64,000 nucleotides of DNA from positions 620,001-684,000 of the forward strand of contig VIIQ02000593.1 of the NCBI GenBank assembly GCA_007449985.2, written 5' to 3'. Within the stretch, counting starts at the first letter, position 1, and each line of letters starts with the position of its first letter. Below the pieces are notes generated by a model. That model was not told the DNA's origin and searched no databases. It worked only from the letters and a program-made list of their open reading frames with translations. Position numbers and translations under genes: made by a program. Source of the stretch: Desmodesmus armatus (Eukaryota > Chlorophyta > Chlorophyceae > Sphaeropleales > Scenedesmaceae). Shown here piece after piece: positions 1-12,100 of the stretch.

Positions 1-8
1 GTCTGCAT

Positions 9-3000
9 ATGGCCCTGGCAGCGCAAGAGCGGCAACCCACACAGCATCCTGCTGAGGATCAACAGCAGCAGCAGCAGCAGCAGCAGCATCACCGGAGTCA
101 GCAGCTGATGCAGCTGCTGTTGCGACAGCGTCTGAAACGGCAGCAGTCGCAGTTGCAGCAGCTTGAACAGCAGCAGCAATTGTTACAGGTGCAGCAGGGG
201 CAGCAGGTGGATGCTGCAGCTGCTGGCAATGCAGACGTGTCGCAGGGTCCTTGGGGGTCACTCCTGCGGCGTGCCAGCTTGCAGCAGGAAGCTCAGCAGG
301 CACAGTGGCAGCAGCAGCCTACTGATCAGCTGCAGAGGGCCGCCTCGGCAGCTGGGGTTGAGGCTAATCATGGTCTGCAGGCGCTGCAGCAGCAGCAGCA
401 GCCTGCAGAGCTGTTTGAAGAGCTACTGCGGCAGCGGCAGCAGCCACGGAGGAGGCAGCAGGCAGAGCTGCTGGGACAGCTTCTACACCAGCAGCAGCAG
501 CAACTCATTCAGGATGTCCAGCAGCAGCAGCAGCTAGTCCAGCAACAGCTTCAGCACGCCCAGCATCAACAGCAGCAGCAGCAGCAGCAGCAGGTTACAC
601 AGCAGAATAACACATCGCTTCACTTACAGCAACACCAGCAGCAGTTACGAAACTACCAGGAGCTCCAGCAAGCAGGCCAGCAGCAACTCCAGACAGTGGC
701 CCAGCAACATCAGCAGCAACAACAGCAGCAGCAGGAGCCGGCAACCCAGTACAGCAGCTGGGAGTCATGGCAAGTGCTGTGCAGCCTGCTGGATCAGCGG
801 CAGGGCCAGAAGCAGCAGCAGCAGCCGCAAGCTCAAGAGCAGCAGCAGGTACAGGTGACTCACAGCCCTGATGGAGCTGCAAAGCAGCACCAGCAGCAGT
901 TGCAGCCTCAGCAGCAGCAGCAGCAGCAGCAGTTGCAGCCTCAGCAGCAGCACCAGCAGCAGCAGCACCACCAGCAGCAGCACCGCCACCAGCAGCAGCA
1001 GCAGTCGCAGCACCATCTATTGCACCAGCCGCAGCACCAGCTGCAGCAGCAGACCCTGCAGCCGCAGCCAGAGCCGCAGCACGCGCTGAAGGCGCTGTGC
1101 CACCAACGGCAGCAGCAGCAGCGGCAGCGCTGGCTGCGGCAGCAAATGCTGCAGCCAGGGCGCCAGCATGTCCCTGCCTCTGCCCGTGCAGCAGTCAGCA
1201 GGCGCCCACAACAGCGGGCACAGCTGCAGTTACAGCAAGCGGCCAGCCAGCCTGACAACCCCAGGGGTGATCAGCAAAATGCGGAAGGCCTGCCGTCTCA
1301 GCAGTATGTGGAGCAGCCGCATGACATAATGCTGCGTCTGCAGGTGTCGCAGGGCGGACAGGATGCTGTGAGCGATCAGTCTCCCGCGGGGCTCTCCACC
1401 CCACCCCCTGCTGATCAACCTGGAACCACGACTGCCAAAGCAGCAGCTGGTACACCCGCTGCTGCTGCTGCGCCTTCCGCTAAGGTGGCTGAAGGTGCTG
1501 GTGCGGGTGGTGGTGCTGCTGCTGCAGCGCAGCCGTGGCAGGTGCTGAGTCCTGGAGTGGATGCAGAGCTTGCCTGGGGTCGGCGGCAGCGGCGGTCCCA
1601 GACGCGCACTCGGCCTCGGCAGCAGCTGCTGCCTCTGCTGACTTACTCCTTGGGGCTGCCCTGTCAACCTGCTGCAGCAGCAGCAGCAGCGGCAGCACCA
1701 GCAGCACCACCAGCACCAGCAGCAGAAGCACCAGCAGCACGTGAACCAGATGCAGCAGCAGTGGCAGCTGCTGCTGTGCAGGGTGTGGGTGTGGATGCTC
1801 CTGTGCCAGAGGAGTTGGCACAGCTGCCTGACAGCCTGATGCCACCTGCCAAGCGGCGTAAGGGTGCAGCTGACGACGCAGCACCGCCAGCAGCAGCAGC
1901 AGCAGAAGATGTGCAGCCCTCAAGCAAGGCCTGCAACTTGCCTGGTGTTGCCTCACACCCTCAGGGTGTGCCTGCAGGACAGCACAAGCCTGTTCTGCAG
2001 CAGCAGGAGCAGCAGCAGCAGCAGCAAGCAGTGGGTCTGTTGCCAGCTGACCTGTATGTGCAGCATGCTGCCTCCCCAGGCACTGCAGAGGATGCGGCTG
2101 TGACAGCCAGCGATTTGGCAGCAGCTGCCGAAGCTTCAGAAGCGCCCTGCAAGAAGCGCCAGCATGCAACCCTGGCATCTAGCACGCCCCAGCAGCAGCA
2201 GCAGCAGCAGCAGGAGCCATGTGGCCGGCTGCCTTCAGACCAGCCAAGTGTTGATGCAGCTGGCCAAGCACGCGTAAGCAGGGACGCCGACTTGCCAGTT
2301 GCGCTTGCAGCAGCCAGCTCGGAAGCTGAGTCTGGCACTGCAGCAGCAAGCACCGCTGATCAAAGGCCGCGCAAGAAGCGCGTGCTGCAGGCAGCCAGGG
2401 AGGTGATGCAGCAGCAGCAGCAGCACCAGGAGCAGGGCCAAGAGCAGCAGGCCCTGCTGCAGGCGCCAGCAGCAGAGGGTGTCAGCAGCTGCAAAGTCGC
2501 AACCCCAGGCATCTCTGACGGCATCTGCGTGCCGGTTGGGCAGCAAAGGAGATCCGCTGCTGGGGAGCATGCTCAGAGCAGGCTGCACGTGCACTCCGTG
2601 CAGCAGCCTGTGCAGTCGGCCACTACCTCTGCAGTGGCGACTGCCTGTGCTGCTCCGCAAGCAGCAGCTGCAACAGCAGCAGCAGCAGCGCGTCAGGCCC
2701 CCAAGCCCCAAGCCGGGCGCAAACCAGCCAAACCCAGGCGGAAAGCAGGCGCAGCCGCAGCTGAGGAGCCCGCACACCTACGAGGCTGTAGCCGCACGAC
2801 TGATGTCAGCACAATGCGCAAGCTGCTTGCCGCACACAAGGCGCAGAAGGGGTTCTACAGCGGCCTCTCCAAGGTCTTGCTGCGGCGGGAGCAGCTCTCA
2901 GCGCCCGCCACAGCAGCAGCAGCGCTGGGAGTGCCATGCAGCCGCAATGGTCACTATGATGAGCGTCATGCGCTGCCATACAGCTTGCTGCAGCCTTTGA

Positions 3001-4357
3001 GGCCGCCTGCTGCAGCCCTGGGTCCCTCCAGTAGGCTCCTGCAGCTCCCTGCTAGCCGCAGGGGCATCGGCAGCAGCAGCAGCACGTACGGCACCCAAAC
3101 CCTTGCTGGCAGGGCTCAACGGAGCTCCCTGCGGCCGCGGCTTACAGGGTTTAGCATCGCTGCCGGCGGCAGCCAGTCGGGGCCGCCGCAGGGGAAGAAG
3201 GTGGTGTGGCAGCGGAGCAGCATCCATGGGGCGGGCCTGTTTGCAGCGGAGCGTATTGCGGCAGGGGAGTTTGTGATCGAGTACACGGGCATGCTGATCA
3301 GGCCTGTGCTGGAGGATGTGCTGGAGGGGCGGTATGAGCTGCAGGGCCAGGATTCCTCTTACCTGTTCAGGTGGGTCAGTGTGTGAGATGCATGGTGATG
3401 GTGTGGTTTGTCAGCATGGTCGCAACATTCACATCGACTGTCGTACAGCAGTCGGCTTGCTTGGAACGGCATGTGTGCAGCCTCGTTGTCGCCATGCCAG
3501 TAGACACATCCTCCAGATGGAATCTGCTGTGCAGCGTAGCTGAACGTTCAAGGTGAAGCAATTGACCGTTGCTGCCTGGCTGCCTGCCCTGCTTGGCTGC
3601 CTGCAGGATTGACAAGAACTGGGTTGCAGATGCAGCTGTGTGGGGTGGCCTGGCCCGGTACATCAACCACAGCTGCAACCCCAACTGCATGCCCAAGGTG
3701 TTCTTTGTGGAGGGCGTCGCCCGCATGGGCATCTACGCCAAGAGGGACCTGAAGCTGGGGGAGGAGCTGTGCTATGACTACAAGGTAAGCAGTGGACCAG
3801 CTTGCAAGGCATGCACCTTCTCCATGGCAATGCACGCCAGGTGACTGACAAGCCGGCAGTGGCCTGCAATGTGGATCTCATAAACTACTGGTCCACGTAC
3901 AAGTTTAAAAACCAACCCCAAAACCCTAAAACACACAGCTCCGCCACCCTTTTGCGCACACTGCACTGCAATGAATCTTACGCCAGGAGTGCCCCGCACA
4001 CCAGTTTACGGCTGGCTTATGACCGTGCTGATCTTGCACGGCCTATCGATATCCTTGAACCATCATATCAGAGGTGCCACACAGTATCTGCCCTGCTTGC
4101 CATAGGCCGTCAGCCCTGCATGTCACCAACAAGCAGGGGCAGGGCCCCCAGCCAACCTTTATGCTGTTCACACGTGCTCCATGAGCCGGCTGCCCTCTAC
4201 AAGGTTTTGAAAAGCAGACTTGCTTTGTACCAACTGACAGTAACAGCACCATACTGCCATCCTGCTGTGTTTGCTGCTGCAGTTTGACTATGAGGAGGGT
4301 GACCGCCGGGTGCCCTGTTGGTGCGGTGCTCACAACTGCAAGGGCTTCATGAACTGA
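9..4357 (+). CDS. SET-domain histone lysine methyltransferase (SET1/trithorax type), possibly 5'-partial
   Basis: Predicted nuclear enzyme that transfers methyl groups from S-adenosylmethionine to histone H3, probably K4. I splice three exons: 9-3370, 3607-3784 and 4283-4357. All junctions are GT-AG and phases agree, giving about 1,204 residues. Roughly residues 1-1060 are low complexity, with glutamine runs then Q/A/S-rich sequence and short basic patches. The SET domain starts near residue 1062 (IHGAGLFA, then VIEYTG and SSYLFR) and continues in exon 2 with the cofactor and active-site motifs [11 protein letters not shown] and ELCYDYK. Exon 3 gives a post-SET zinc motif, [13 protein letters not shown], at the C terminus. 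The E-x-RYE-x(4)-SSYLFR pattern is typical of the SET1/MLL branch. The frame is open to the window edge, so the ATG at 9 may not be the true start. I see no WIN, RRM or PHD module. Family is well supported; substrate is inferred. Confidence 0.85.
61..1130 (+). repeat. CAG triplet runs coding polyglutamine
   Basis: Many short CAG/CAA runs lie inside exon 1 of the SET gene, the longest about nine to ten units (61-90, 570-590, 910-930). They read in frame as glutamine tracts mixed with H, L and P. The same triplets recur through the window, as CTG in the minus-strand gene at 28-32 kb, so this is a genome-wide composition trait and not one locus. Confidence 0.8.
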
Positions 4358-4857
4358 CACACATGGATGCCCGTTGGCGCGATGTGCACACGCTGCAGAT
4401 GGGGGAGGCCTGGGAGTGTTCTGCTGTTCGGTGTGCTTTTTGGGTGCAGACTAGCACATGGTTTTGTTTCAAGAGGCAGCTGTGTTGCAGGAGGTTGCTT
4501 AGACAGCAGTAGCAGTGGTTATGCTGTTGCACTGTTTCAAGTGCTGTTCACACTTGGTGATGTTTGTTCAGGGTGGGATGTTCTGGTGGCAGCATGTTGC
4601 ACTCACATGGCGCTTCCTTGTGATGTGTTGGCCAGCAGACTGGCAGATTGTTCAACAGACTGGCAGATTTTTTCAAAAGCTGCAGTGTTGGTGCCAAGAA
4701 GCCACAATGGCAAGCCTGTTGCCGTAGGCTGCCCAGATTGTGCTGGCTGGCAAATATCATGTCTTTCATAATGTCTGTGCATCATCTACTGCTTAGAATG
4801 GCTGCTATGTTCACAGACGACGGGCAGCAATACTGCAGTTGCTGCAAGTAGTCTGGC

Positions 4858-4862
4858 TGTAA
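4858..4862 (+). terminator. Candidate TGTAA polyadenylation signal of the SET gene
   Basis: TGTAA is the usual chlorophyte poly(A) signal. This copy lies 501 bases after the SET stop codon and is a plausible 3' end. Position and motif are the only evidence. Confidence 0.35.
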
Positions 4863-5691
4863 CCAATGGAGCTCATCCGAACTACTGAATGGGGGGCAGT
4901 CACGCCTGTGCCACTGCTCATTGTGACTGTATATGCAGCTTTGCTCAGGCAGTGTAGTCCCTTGGTGTATGTCTGTAGTTGACATTGCTGCAACAATGTT
5001 TGTTGCATGCTCCTTTTTGTGGTTTGTGCTATATCTCCACTCAACTGTAGCCAGGTTTGTTGATGCCTAGGCAGCATGTGGTCTAGGCAGGCCTTATATG
5101 GGGCATGTGAGGCAGCAACTCAACACGCCAATCCCCTTTTTGAGCACCTTGCAAGTTGGTAAAGCTGGTGAAGCTGCATCTGGATTATGAGCTGCTTGTT
5201 GGCGCTTGATTATGATCCTGGCCACTGCTAAGGCAGGCAGGTCGTTCCTTGGAGTTGAGTGTGCTGGTGTGTCAGTGTGCTGGTCACTGTGTGGCATCTT
5301 GCAGGGGGTGGGACAAGGTGGCAAGGCCCTTGCACACGTGCAGGTGTTGCAACTGCCTGCAAAAAGCACTGGGGGCTCACAGCCAGCAAGTACACCTCAA
5401 TGTAAGACACTTGGAAGAGATCTGTGAATGCTGCCCATTGGACACCATGCACATGGTTGGTGGTGTCTGCCTGTGTCAGCCGCACTTGCCATTGTGGCTG
5501 ATGAATTGGCATGCAGAGTGGCCTGCAACTCACATTGTAATATGGCAGTGGGGCTCCACCTAGGTTCGCAGCACTGTGCATGGTCGACATTGACATGCCA
5601 CACCAGCGCAAATGGCTTGGCAGCCTGAGCTTGGGAGCATATCGAAACAATGGGCAATACATATCCTTATATATCCCGTGTAGGGGCCTAT

Positions 5692-5724
5692 CAGGGGTAG
5701 TAAGGGGGCCCTTTACTACCCCTG
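5692..5724. repeat. Short GC-rich palindrome
   Basis: An inverted repeat with arms of about 15-16 bases, CAGGGGTAGTAAGGG against CCCTTTACTACCCCTG, off by one extra T. CAGGGGTAG also occurs in the foldback repeat in the TOM20 intron near 45362. It could be a tiny foldback element or a cruciform. Confidence 0.5.
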
Positions 5725-6148
5725 GGGCCTATCATCCATTGCTTGTGCCAGGGGGCCAATGACGTGTGTCAAACAAGGGCAGGAGAGGGGGGGAGGTGCA
5801 TGCTACTTTCCATCCTGAGTTGCCCGCCAAAATGACCGCTATAGTACACCACGAGTTGCGTGACAGCTGCACGAACTTCCATGAAAGTGTACCGAACTAG
5901 TTTTGCCAACAGATCTCAACCCATCCACCTCGAGGGGACCACTAGTTACGCTTAAGCCTCTAAGCCCGACTACATCACATGCTTGCCTACATATATGAAA
6001 ACCAACACGTATCGGTTGAACGGTTCATCTCGAAAGCCACCATCCTTGGTGACCTCTACCTGCAGCACCAACCTGGGAGACCTCCACCTGCATTTCCTAA
6101 GATGCTCCCATTGATCACCATCAACACAAGTGCAGACATTGCGCCTTC

Positions 6149-9100
6149 ATGATTGAAAGTTACAGCACCCCAATGGCGCTGGTCACCAGCTACAGCCTGA
6201 CAGCTGTCTTGCTGCTACTGCTGTTGCTGGCTGGCCCACAGAATGTAAGTAGTAATCATGGCCTGCTTCTTTTGTGCATAAGGCAAGGAGATTGCTGTGC
6301 TTTGAGTCTTAATGAGGACAGAGAGCGCCACGTCCTAAGTTTACTGCTGCTGATGACCATCTGCAGGTGTTGTGTGCTGGTGCCAGCAAGGTTGCGTGCG
6401 AGTACAGCAACAGGCTGTGCCAGTGGACTGCAAGCTATGCCTTTGGTGCAGCTGTTATTGGGGACATGGTGAGTGCTCTGTAGCTCGCTACAGCATGCAG
6501 TGTGCAGCTGTGTGGGGTTCAATGTGAGCCTGAGTCTTGACACAGCACCTCGTCACCACCCTGTTCTTACCGGTCTCGTTCTTCCAAATAGACCGCATGC
6601 GTGGTTGGATGTGTATTCCAGTGCAGAAAGTACAAGTCTTGTGTTGTATGTTCTGTAATTGCAGGCGTTCTTCCATGGTGGTTTACTGAGCAATGATCCG
6701 CATAAACCAGTGAATGGCAGCTTTCTGGAGGTGATGGACCTGCGCACAATGGCACCTTACGTTGTACAGGTGAGCCAGATGCCGGGGTGCTGCTTGCATC
6801 ACCTATCGCCTTCAGAGCAAAGTGATTAGTGGCCACTGGCCACTGATTAAGTTGCAGCTGTTGGCAACAGCTGTCTGGCGCATTGCTGACAATTGTGTGG
6901 TGCACAACATGCAGGCAGCGCACCAGCCCCTGCTAAACAGCAGCAGGTACAAACATCTTGTTACCAGTTGGCGTGGTCAGTTGCTGGTTGTTGGAGGCGA
7001 AGTTGATGATGGCGAGGGCAAGTCTGTCCAAGTCATGGACGTCATCGCCCTGGACTTCACCAGCCGCACTTGGCGCACCATCAAGAACTTCAAAGTGCCA
7101 CAGCAAGAAGCAGGTAATACCACATGTGAGTGCAAGTTTTGCCTACCGCACTGACAGACATGCAAGATGCTGTACAGCTCTTTGGCCCATGCCGTCAGCA
7201 TCTGACAGACTGGTGTCTGCTGCCTTCTTGCTGCAGTGTTCCAATTTGAAGCGGTTGCCATTTCAGGAGATTTCTTGCTGGTCGTCTTTCAACACTTTGA
7301 TGTAGAAGACCCCCGCAGAAGCTGTTTTCGGATGGACTTGAACACTGGGGTGATTGAAGCAAATTATGTTCTGGTAAGCACTGTCATAGCCCAAGTTACA
7401 GGACCACAACTGTACGATTAAGCCATGTGCAGCGTTTTCAAGCCTTGTCCCCCTTAGGGTATGGCAGCACCCACCTGGGTAGTGGTTCTGGAGAAAAATT
7501 TCATATCCACCGTTTGGGGTTTGGGGTAATAATGGTCGCGATTGAGTACTTATTATATGTATATGCAATCCCCAAAGTTTGGTATCCATCCGACAAGTCC
7601 TTCCTAGTGAACCAGTGGGTGACACTCAACAGCAGCGCTGCTGCGTTGTAGGGTTACCTGGTGACACCTGGTGACACCCCCATAACTCATGCGCTGGGCA
7701 TCCTATTGGAGTGATTGAAGTTGCTAAAGGATAGGTGTTATAAATCAAACAATATTTTGATATACCTGAGACCTCAAGACAAATGCAACACCACACCACA
7801 GCACCCTGCCGCCCAACAGGTAACCGCCAAAGTTGGTTACCAAGACAACCTGAAAACCACACCTAAGCTGCCTCCAAACACTCCAATGCTTTAGTACATG
7901 ATACTTCTCACTACTTGGACAGCGCTAGAGCCCTTGGCCGCTTCTGCCCCCCGCCCTTGGCCTGCATGCGCTTGGCTGGGCCTTGCTGCTTACCCGGGCT
8001 GCTGTGCTGCCGCTTGGTGACTGCTGCTGCCACACCCTTTGAGCCACTCCTGCCCTTCCCCTGGCCCCTTCCCATGCCCCTGCCACTGCCTGCAGCCCCT
8101 GTGCCGCCTGCATCACTGCTGCTCTTCCACCCCTGCCGGCCAAGGGTCCCCTACTGCGCGGGGGCGGCCTCGCTGCGTTGGGCTGCTGCCAGTGTGCCTT
8201 GCAGAAGCAGGCCACAGCTGGGTGGACGCTGTTTGCTTGCTGGCTGCACATGGGCCCAGGCCAGGCCTCCAGGATGCAGTAGCACACGCGCTGACTGTGC
8301 TGTGCACCGCTTTCACTGCTGCTGTCGCTAGCGCCGCTACTGTTGCCGCCGTCTGTGTCACTGTGCTCTTGAAGTCTGCTGCGCTGTGCTCCAGGAAGTC
8401 TGTGCACAAGGTACGCACCCGCCTTGCTCGTGTGCTGACGCGCTGAGGAGGTGGTGCTCCTGCATCGACCTGCACAACGGCAGCATGGGCAGTGAGGCTC
8501 AGGTGTGTTAGTGCATTCACTCAGAGGGGTGCAGCGTGTCCTGTTGTAGCAAGATCGCAGAGGCTGAGGGGTGCAACGTGCCATGTTCAGTGCAGTGCCC
8601 TGCAGTGCTGCAGCACCCGCCTGCGTCATGCCGCACCTGCTGATCAAAGGCCTCCTCCAAGTCACAAGCAGCATCGATCCATCTGCCGCTGTGTCAGCAG
8701 CCTGCTGTTGGGCAGCAGCATGAGCAGCAGCGGATGCTCCAGCTGCTCATATGCAGCCAGGATGCTGGGCGCCTGGCTGTGCCAACCGTCACCCAACCTG
8801 GCTTGCAACTGCATCAGCACATAGGCAGCAGCAGAGCAGCAACAGACACCGTGATGCAGTGTTGCATCGGGCGGACAGCCTGCATCACTCTGCGGCAAGA
8901 CCTGCTGCACCAAGCAGCAGCTGAGTCCCTCTCCCACCTCTCAACTGACCTGCTTCAGCACCTCCATGACGTGCTGCTGCACCTTGTGCGGCTGCTCCGC
9001 CCTCCGCTGCCAGTACCTATCCCGGTGCACCATGCGCTTCAACGCACTGCGCCAGTCAGCACCCGACTGCCCTGTAGCGTAGACAAGACCCCTGCCAGCT

Positions 9101-12100
9101 CCTGCTGCAGCACTCTGTGCTCCCCTTCTGCCACCAAAAGCTGCAGCTGCTCGATTTCATTGCCCTGCAGCTGCACTGTGCCCTCCAACAGGCTGATGCA
9201 TGCATTGGCTGCAGCAAGCTGTGCCTGGTGTGCCGCCAGCTCGCCCTTCAGCTGCTGCATGCTGCTGTCAGTGTCCAGACAGGCCGGACATGACATCCTG
9301 GAGAAGATAATGAAACTAATTGAGCTTTGCTACCATCGTTGTAATGATTTTGACGGCTCTGATGCGTTGTGGGGTCTGTTGAGAGGGGTAACTGCCACCT
9401 ACTGCTGTGAAGGTGCCTGTGACCTTCTGAGGGCCGAAAAGGGTCTGGTAACGACGAGTAACGAGTTGAACTTTGCACCATGAACAGATCAGAGGGTTAT
9501 CTTTAAGATGTGCAATCCTCAAGACACCTCGTGATACATCAGATACCCGTCCTGGCCGGAGAAGCTGCTGCTGCTGCCCATGGACTGTCCACAGGCCAAA
9601 GAACGTGCTACATAATACACAGGGCCCGTCGGCATCATGAATAAACTTCTTTTGCATGCATAAACGTGTTTTAGGGTTTACCTTTGACCGCGCTACACCT
9701 CGCCAAAACGTGTACAACAGTGTACAGCGGTCACGTGATTGCGGTTTTGGCCCACGCGGTCGCAGCACTAAACCCAAGGCCGCAAAGTTACAGAATCAGT
9801 ACTGGGCGGTTGGGACGTGGCACCTGAAGGTGTCTAGCGTCATCTTGATGGGACCTGAAGATGTCTAGCGTCATCAGGATGATCCTGACAAGTTGGTCGT
9901 TTGGCATTAATGATGATAATTACCCATATCCCTGCAGGTTCCTTGTGCATATAGCAACAGTCCTACCTAGGTGCCATACGGCGCACCACCAAAACAGTAC
10001 CAGTGCCTACAGGAGAAGCATGGGCCGATTACAGTCCTTAAAGCCAGCAGCACAGGAGGTTGTACAAACCATGATGTAACTGCTGAAACATAGCCCTTGG
10101 CCCATTTGCTTGGACTGGCTGCTGCAGCCACGCTGTGCGACGCTCAACTGCCAGTGTATAATCTGACCTCCATAGGGGCACACCAGCTGCATCGGGGTGG
10201 TCAGATTCTGGAGCGTGCTTCGCCACGAGCCACGCAACTCACAGCACCCATGAGATAATGCATGCTGTTAGGCAGCTGCAAGGACTGGATATCCTTGGTG
10301 ACGCACTTTGCCCAGCTGATTGGCGGTGCTCCGTGGGGTGCTGTTTGGCATGTCATCATTTTGTGGTGGCATGGGCCTCTGAGGACTGAGTCTTTATGTG
10401 TGGTACCAACCTGAAACCTTCAGAGATGATGAAACTCAGTGTATGTCCTGCCCCCCCCCCTGCTACTTGCGTCATCAGTGATGCTGAGTGCGCATGTATT
10501 GAGCCTGACGTTTACCCCATGTTGTGCTTTTGTCGCAGTTTCAAGGCGTAGAAATGCTGGAATGGCCTCGTGTCAGCATCGTGTCTCTCACAAGTGATGG
10601 CAACTTTCCATACCTTGCGCTGCAAGCAAAGCGGCAGTTGAATTCAGCTACCAAGCTTGGGGAGGCAACAATCTGGCATCGTAAGTATGCATGTTGGTTT
10701 GATCGCTTGCTCTAGATCTGTACTAGACAGGAAGCATGCACACCTTGGCACTCAACGGTCTGAAAACCATAACCCTCAGCACTGGGTGCTGAGGGAAATG
10801 GCCTTCACCCGGGAGGCCGCGCTTTTGACTAAGTTGGATGGTGCTGACATCTGCCCTCACTTTCTCCGTTTGTTATCTTCAAGTGGTCAGGGACGAAGGT
10901 ACCTCTCCAGCACTTCCAGTCAAAGCCACCACAACATTGCAGAGTTATCAAGCAGAGTCTGGAGGCTCGGTCTTGTCCCTGCGTCTGTTGTCCATCAATG
11001 ATGAGCTCAAGCTGGTCGTTTTGGCTGTTGTTGGTGTGACCACACCTGGCAGGTAGTCTGGGTGCAAGAGAAGGGTGGGACATGGGTTTTGTTGCTAGTG
11101 AGGCACTTAACATGTGGTACAGGGAGTCTGTTGGCCACTTTTACCTGGTCCATTGTCTGCCCTTGGTTGTCTGTTGGCAAACAATGCCTGACCGCTTCAT
11201 GCTGCCATGGTACCCCTTCTGCTGACAACTGGGCAGGGACTGTGGTTGTTGACACCAATAATGCTGTTGCTGCCCCATGCAGCCGTCGACAAAGGAACGT
11301 CCCTGCCATCACAGTGTACAATGTGTCAACCGCAAGCCTTATGGTGGACGACAAGGCAGCTAGTGTTGAAATGAAGCTTAGCCACATCATGCTGACAGCT
11401 CCACTTGGCGAGGACCTAATTACTATTAGCGCTGCTGATGTGCCGCTACTTGGCTGGTTGAACGTGTCCATCCGTGATATCACGGTGCTGCCCTATGTTG
11501 GGGTTGTGGAGCTGATCAGCCCGATTGACACTGGCAACACCGCCATACACGAAGTCCCGGGTGGTTTTATTGTGAAGGGATCAGTTAAGTAACTGCTCAC
11601 GTGAGAGGAAGTCTTATCCCCTCAGTTCCTATTGCTGCAAACAACCCATCATTTTGCACAGGAGGACACACATCATTTTCAGCTGGCCACTTGTTATTCA
11701 TGCTGTGACTAAGCCTTGTTTGCACCACGTGCCTACGACTGGTCATTGCATCGTCGCAGGGACGTGCAGAACAAGCATGTCAGCCAAGTGCTACATGGCA
11801 GCCGTTTGTCATCAAAGTCATCTTGCACCCAGCGCTGGATCCTGATGTGGTGGCAGTTTCCAACTACACCTGGTGCACATCCCGTCCACAGCAAAGTGTG
11901 ACGGAACAGGTCATTTCGGATGCAGCTGCCATTGATTCCAACAGCAAGCTCCTGAGGGTGATGAGGGGCCGCAGGGTGGAGCTGATGACGCTGTCAAGCC
12001 AAACCCACCAAATCGCGGAATTATTCACCGTCCCTAACAAAACAGGTACTACTGCATAGTATAGCACAACATGCACAATAAGCTCACACTTCATCACCAG

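Larger units (their letters stand above)
4358..6148. other. Intergenic spacer between the SET and kelch/beta-helix genes
   Basis: About 1.8 kb with no reading frame I trust. It holds the 3' UTR of the SET gene with a TGTAA signal near 4858, a small GC-rich palindrome at 5692-5724, and presumably the promoter of the downstream gene in the last 300 bases. No TATA box or initiator could be assigned with confidence. Confidence 0.6.
7374..10538 (+). other. Oversized fifth intron of the kelch/beta-helix gene
   Basis: At 3,165 bases this intron is about ten times longer than its neighbours. It begins with GTAAGC after exon 5 and ends with TCGCAG before exon 6. It contains a decayed minus-strand gene (7911-about 9310), a two-copy 31-base repeat (9822-9883) and a run of ten Cs at 10451-10460. 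The rest shows no coding pattern. The contents suggest an insertion that enlarged an ordinary intron. Confidence 0.6.

Noticed and set aside
9669..9676. TTTTAGGG, the Chlamydomonas-type telomere unit
   Set aside because: A single copy only; not an interstitial telomere array.
10447..10462. C run considered as a regulatory G-quadruplex site
   Set aside because: An isolated homopolymer in an intron, more likely slippage.
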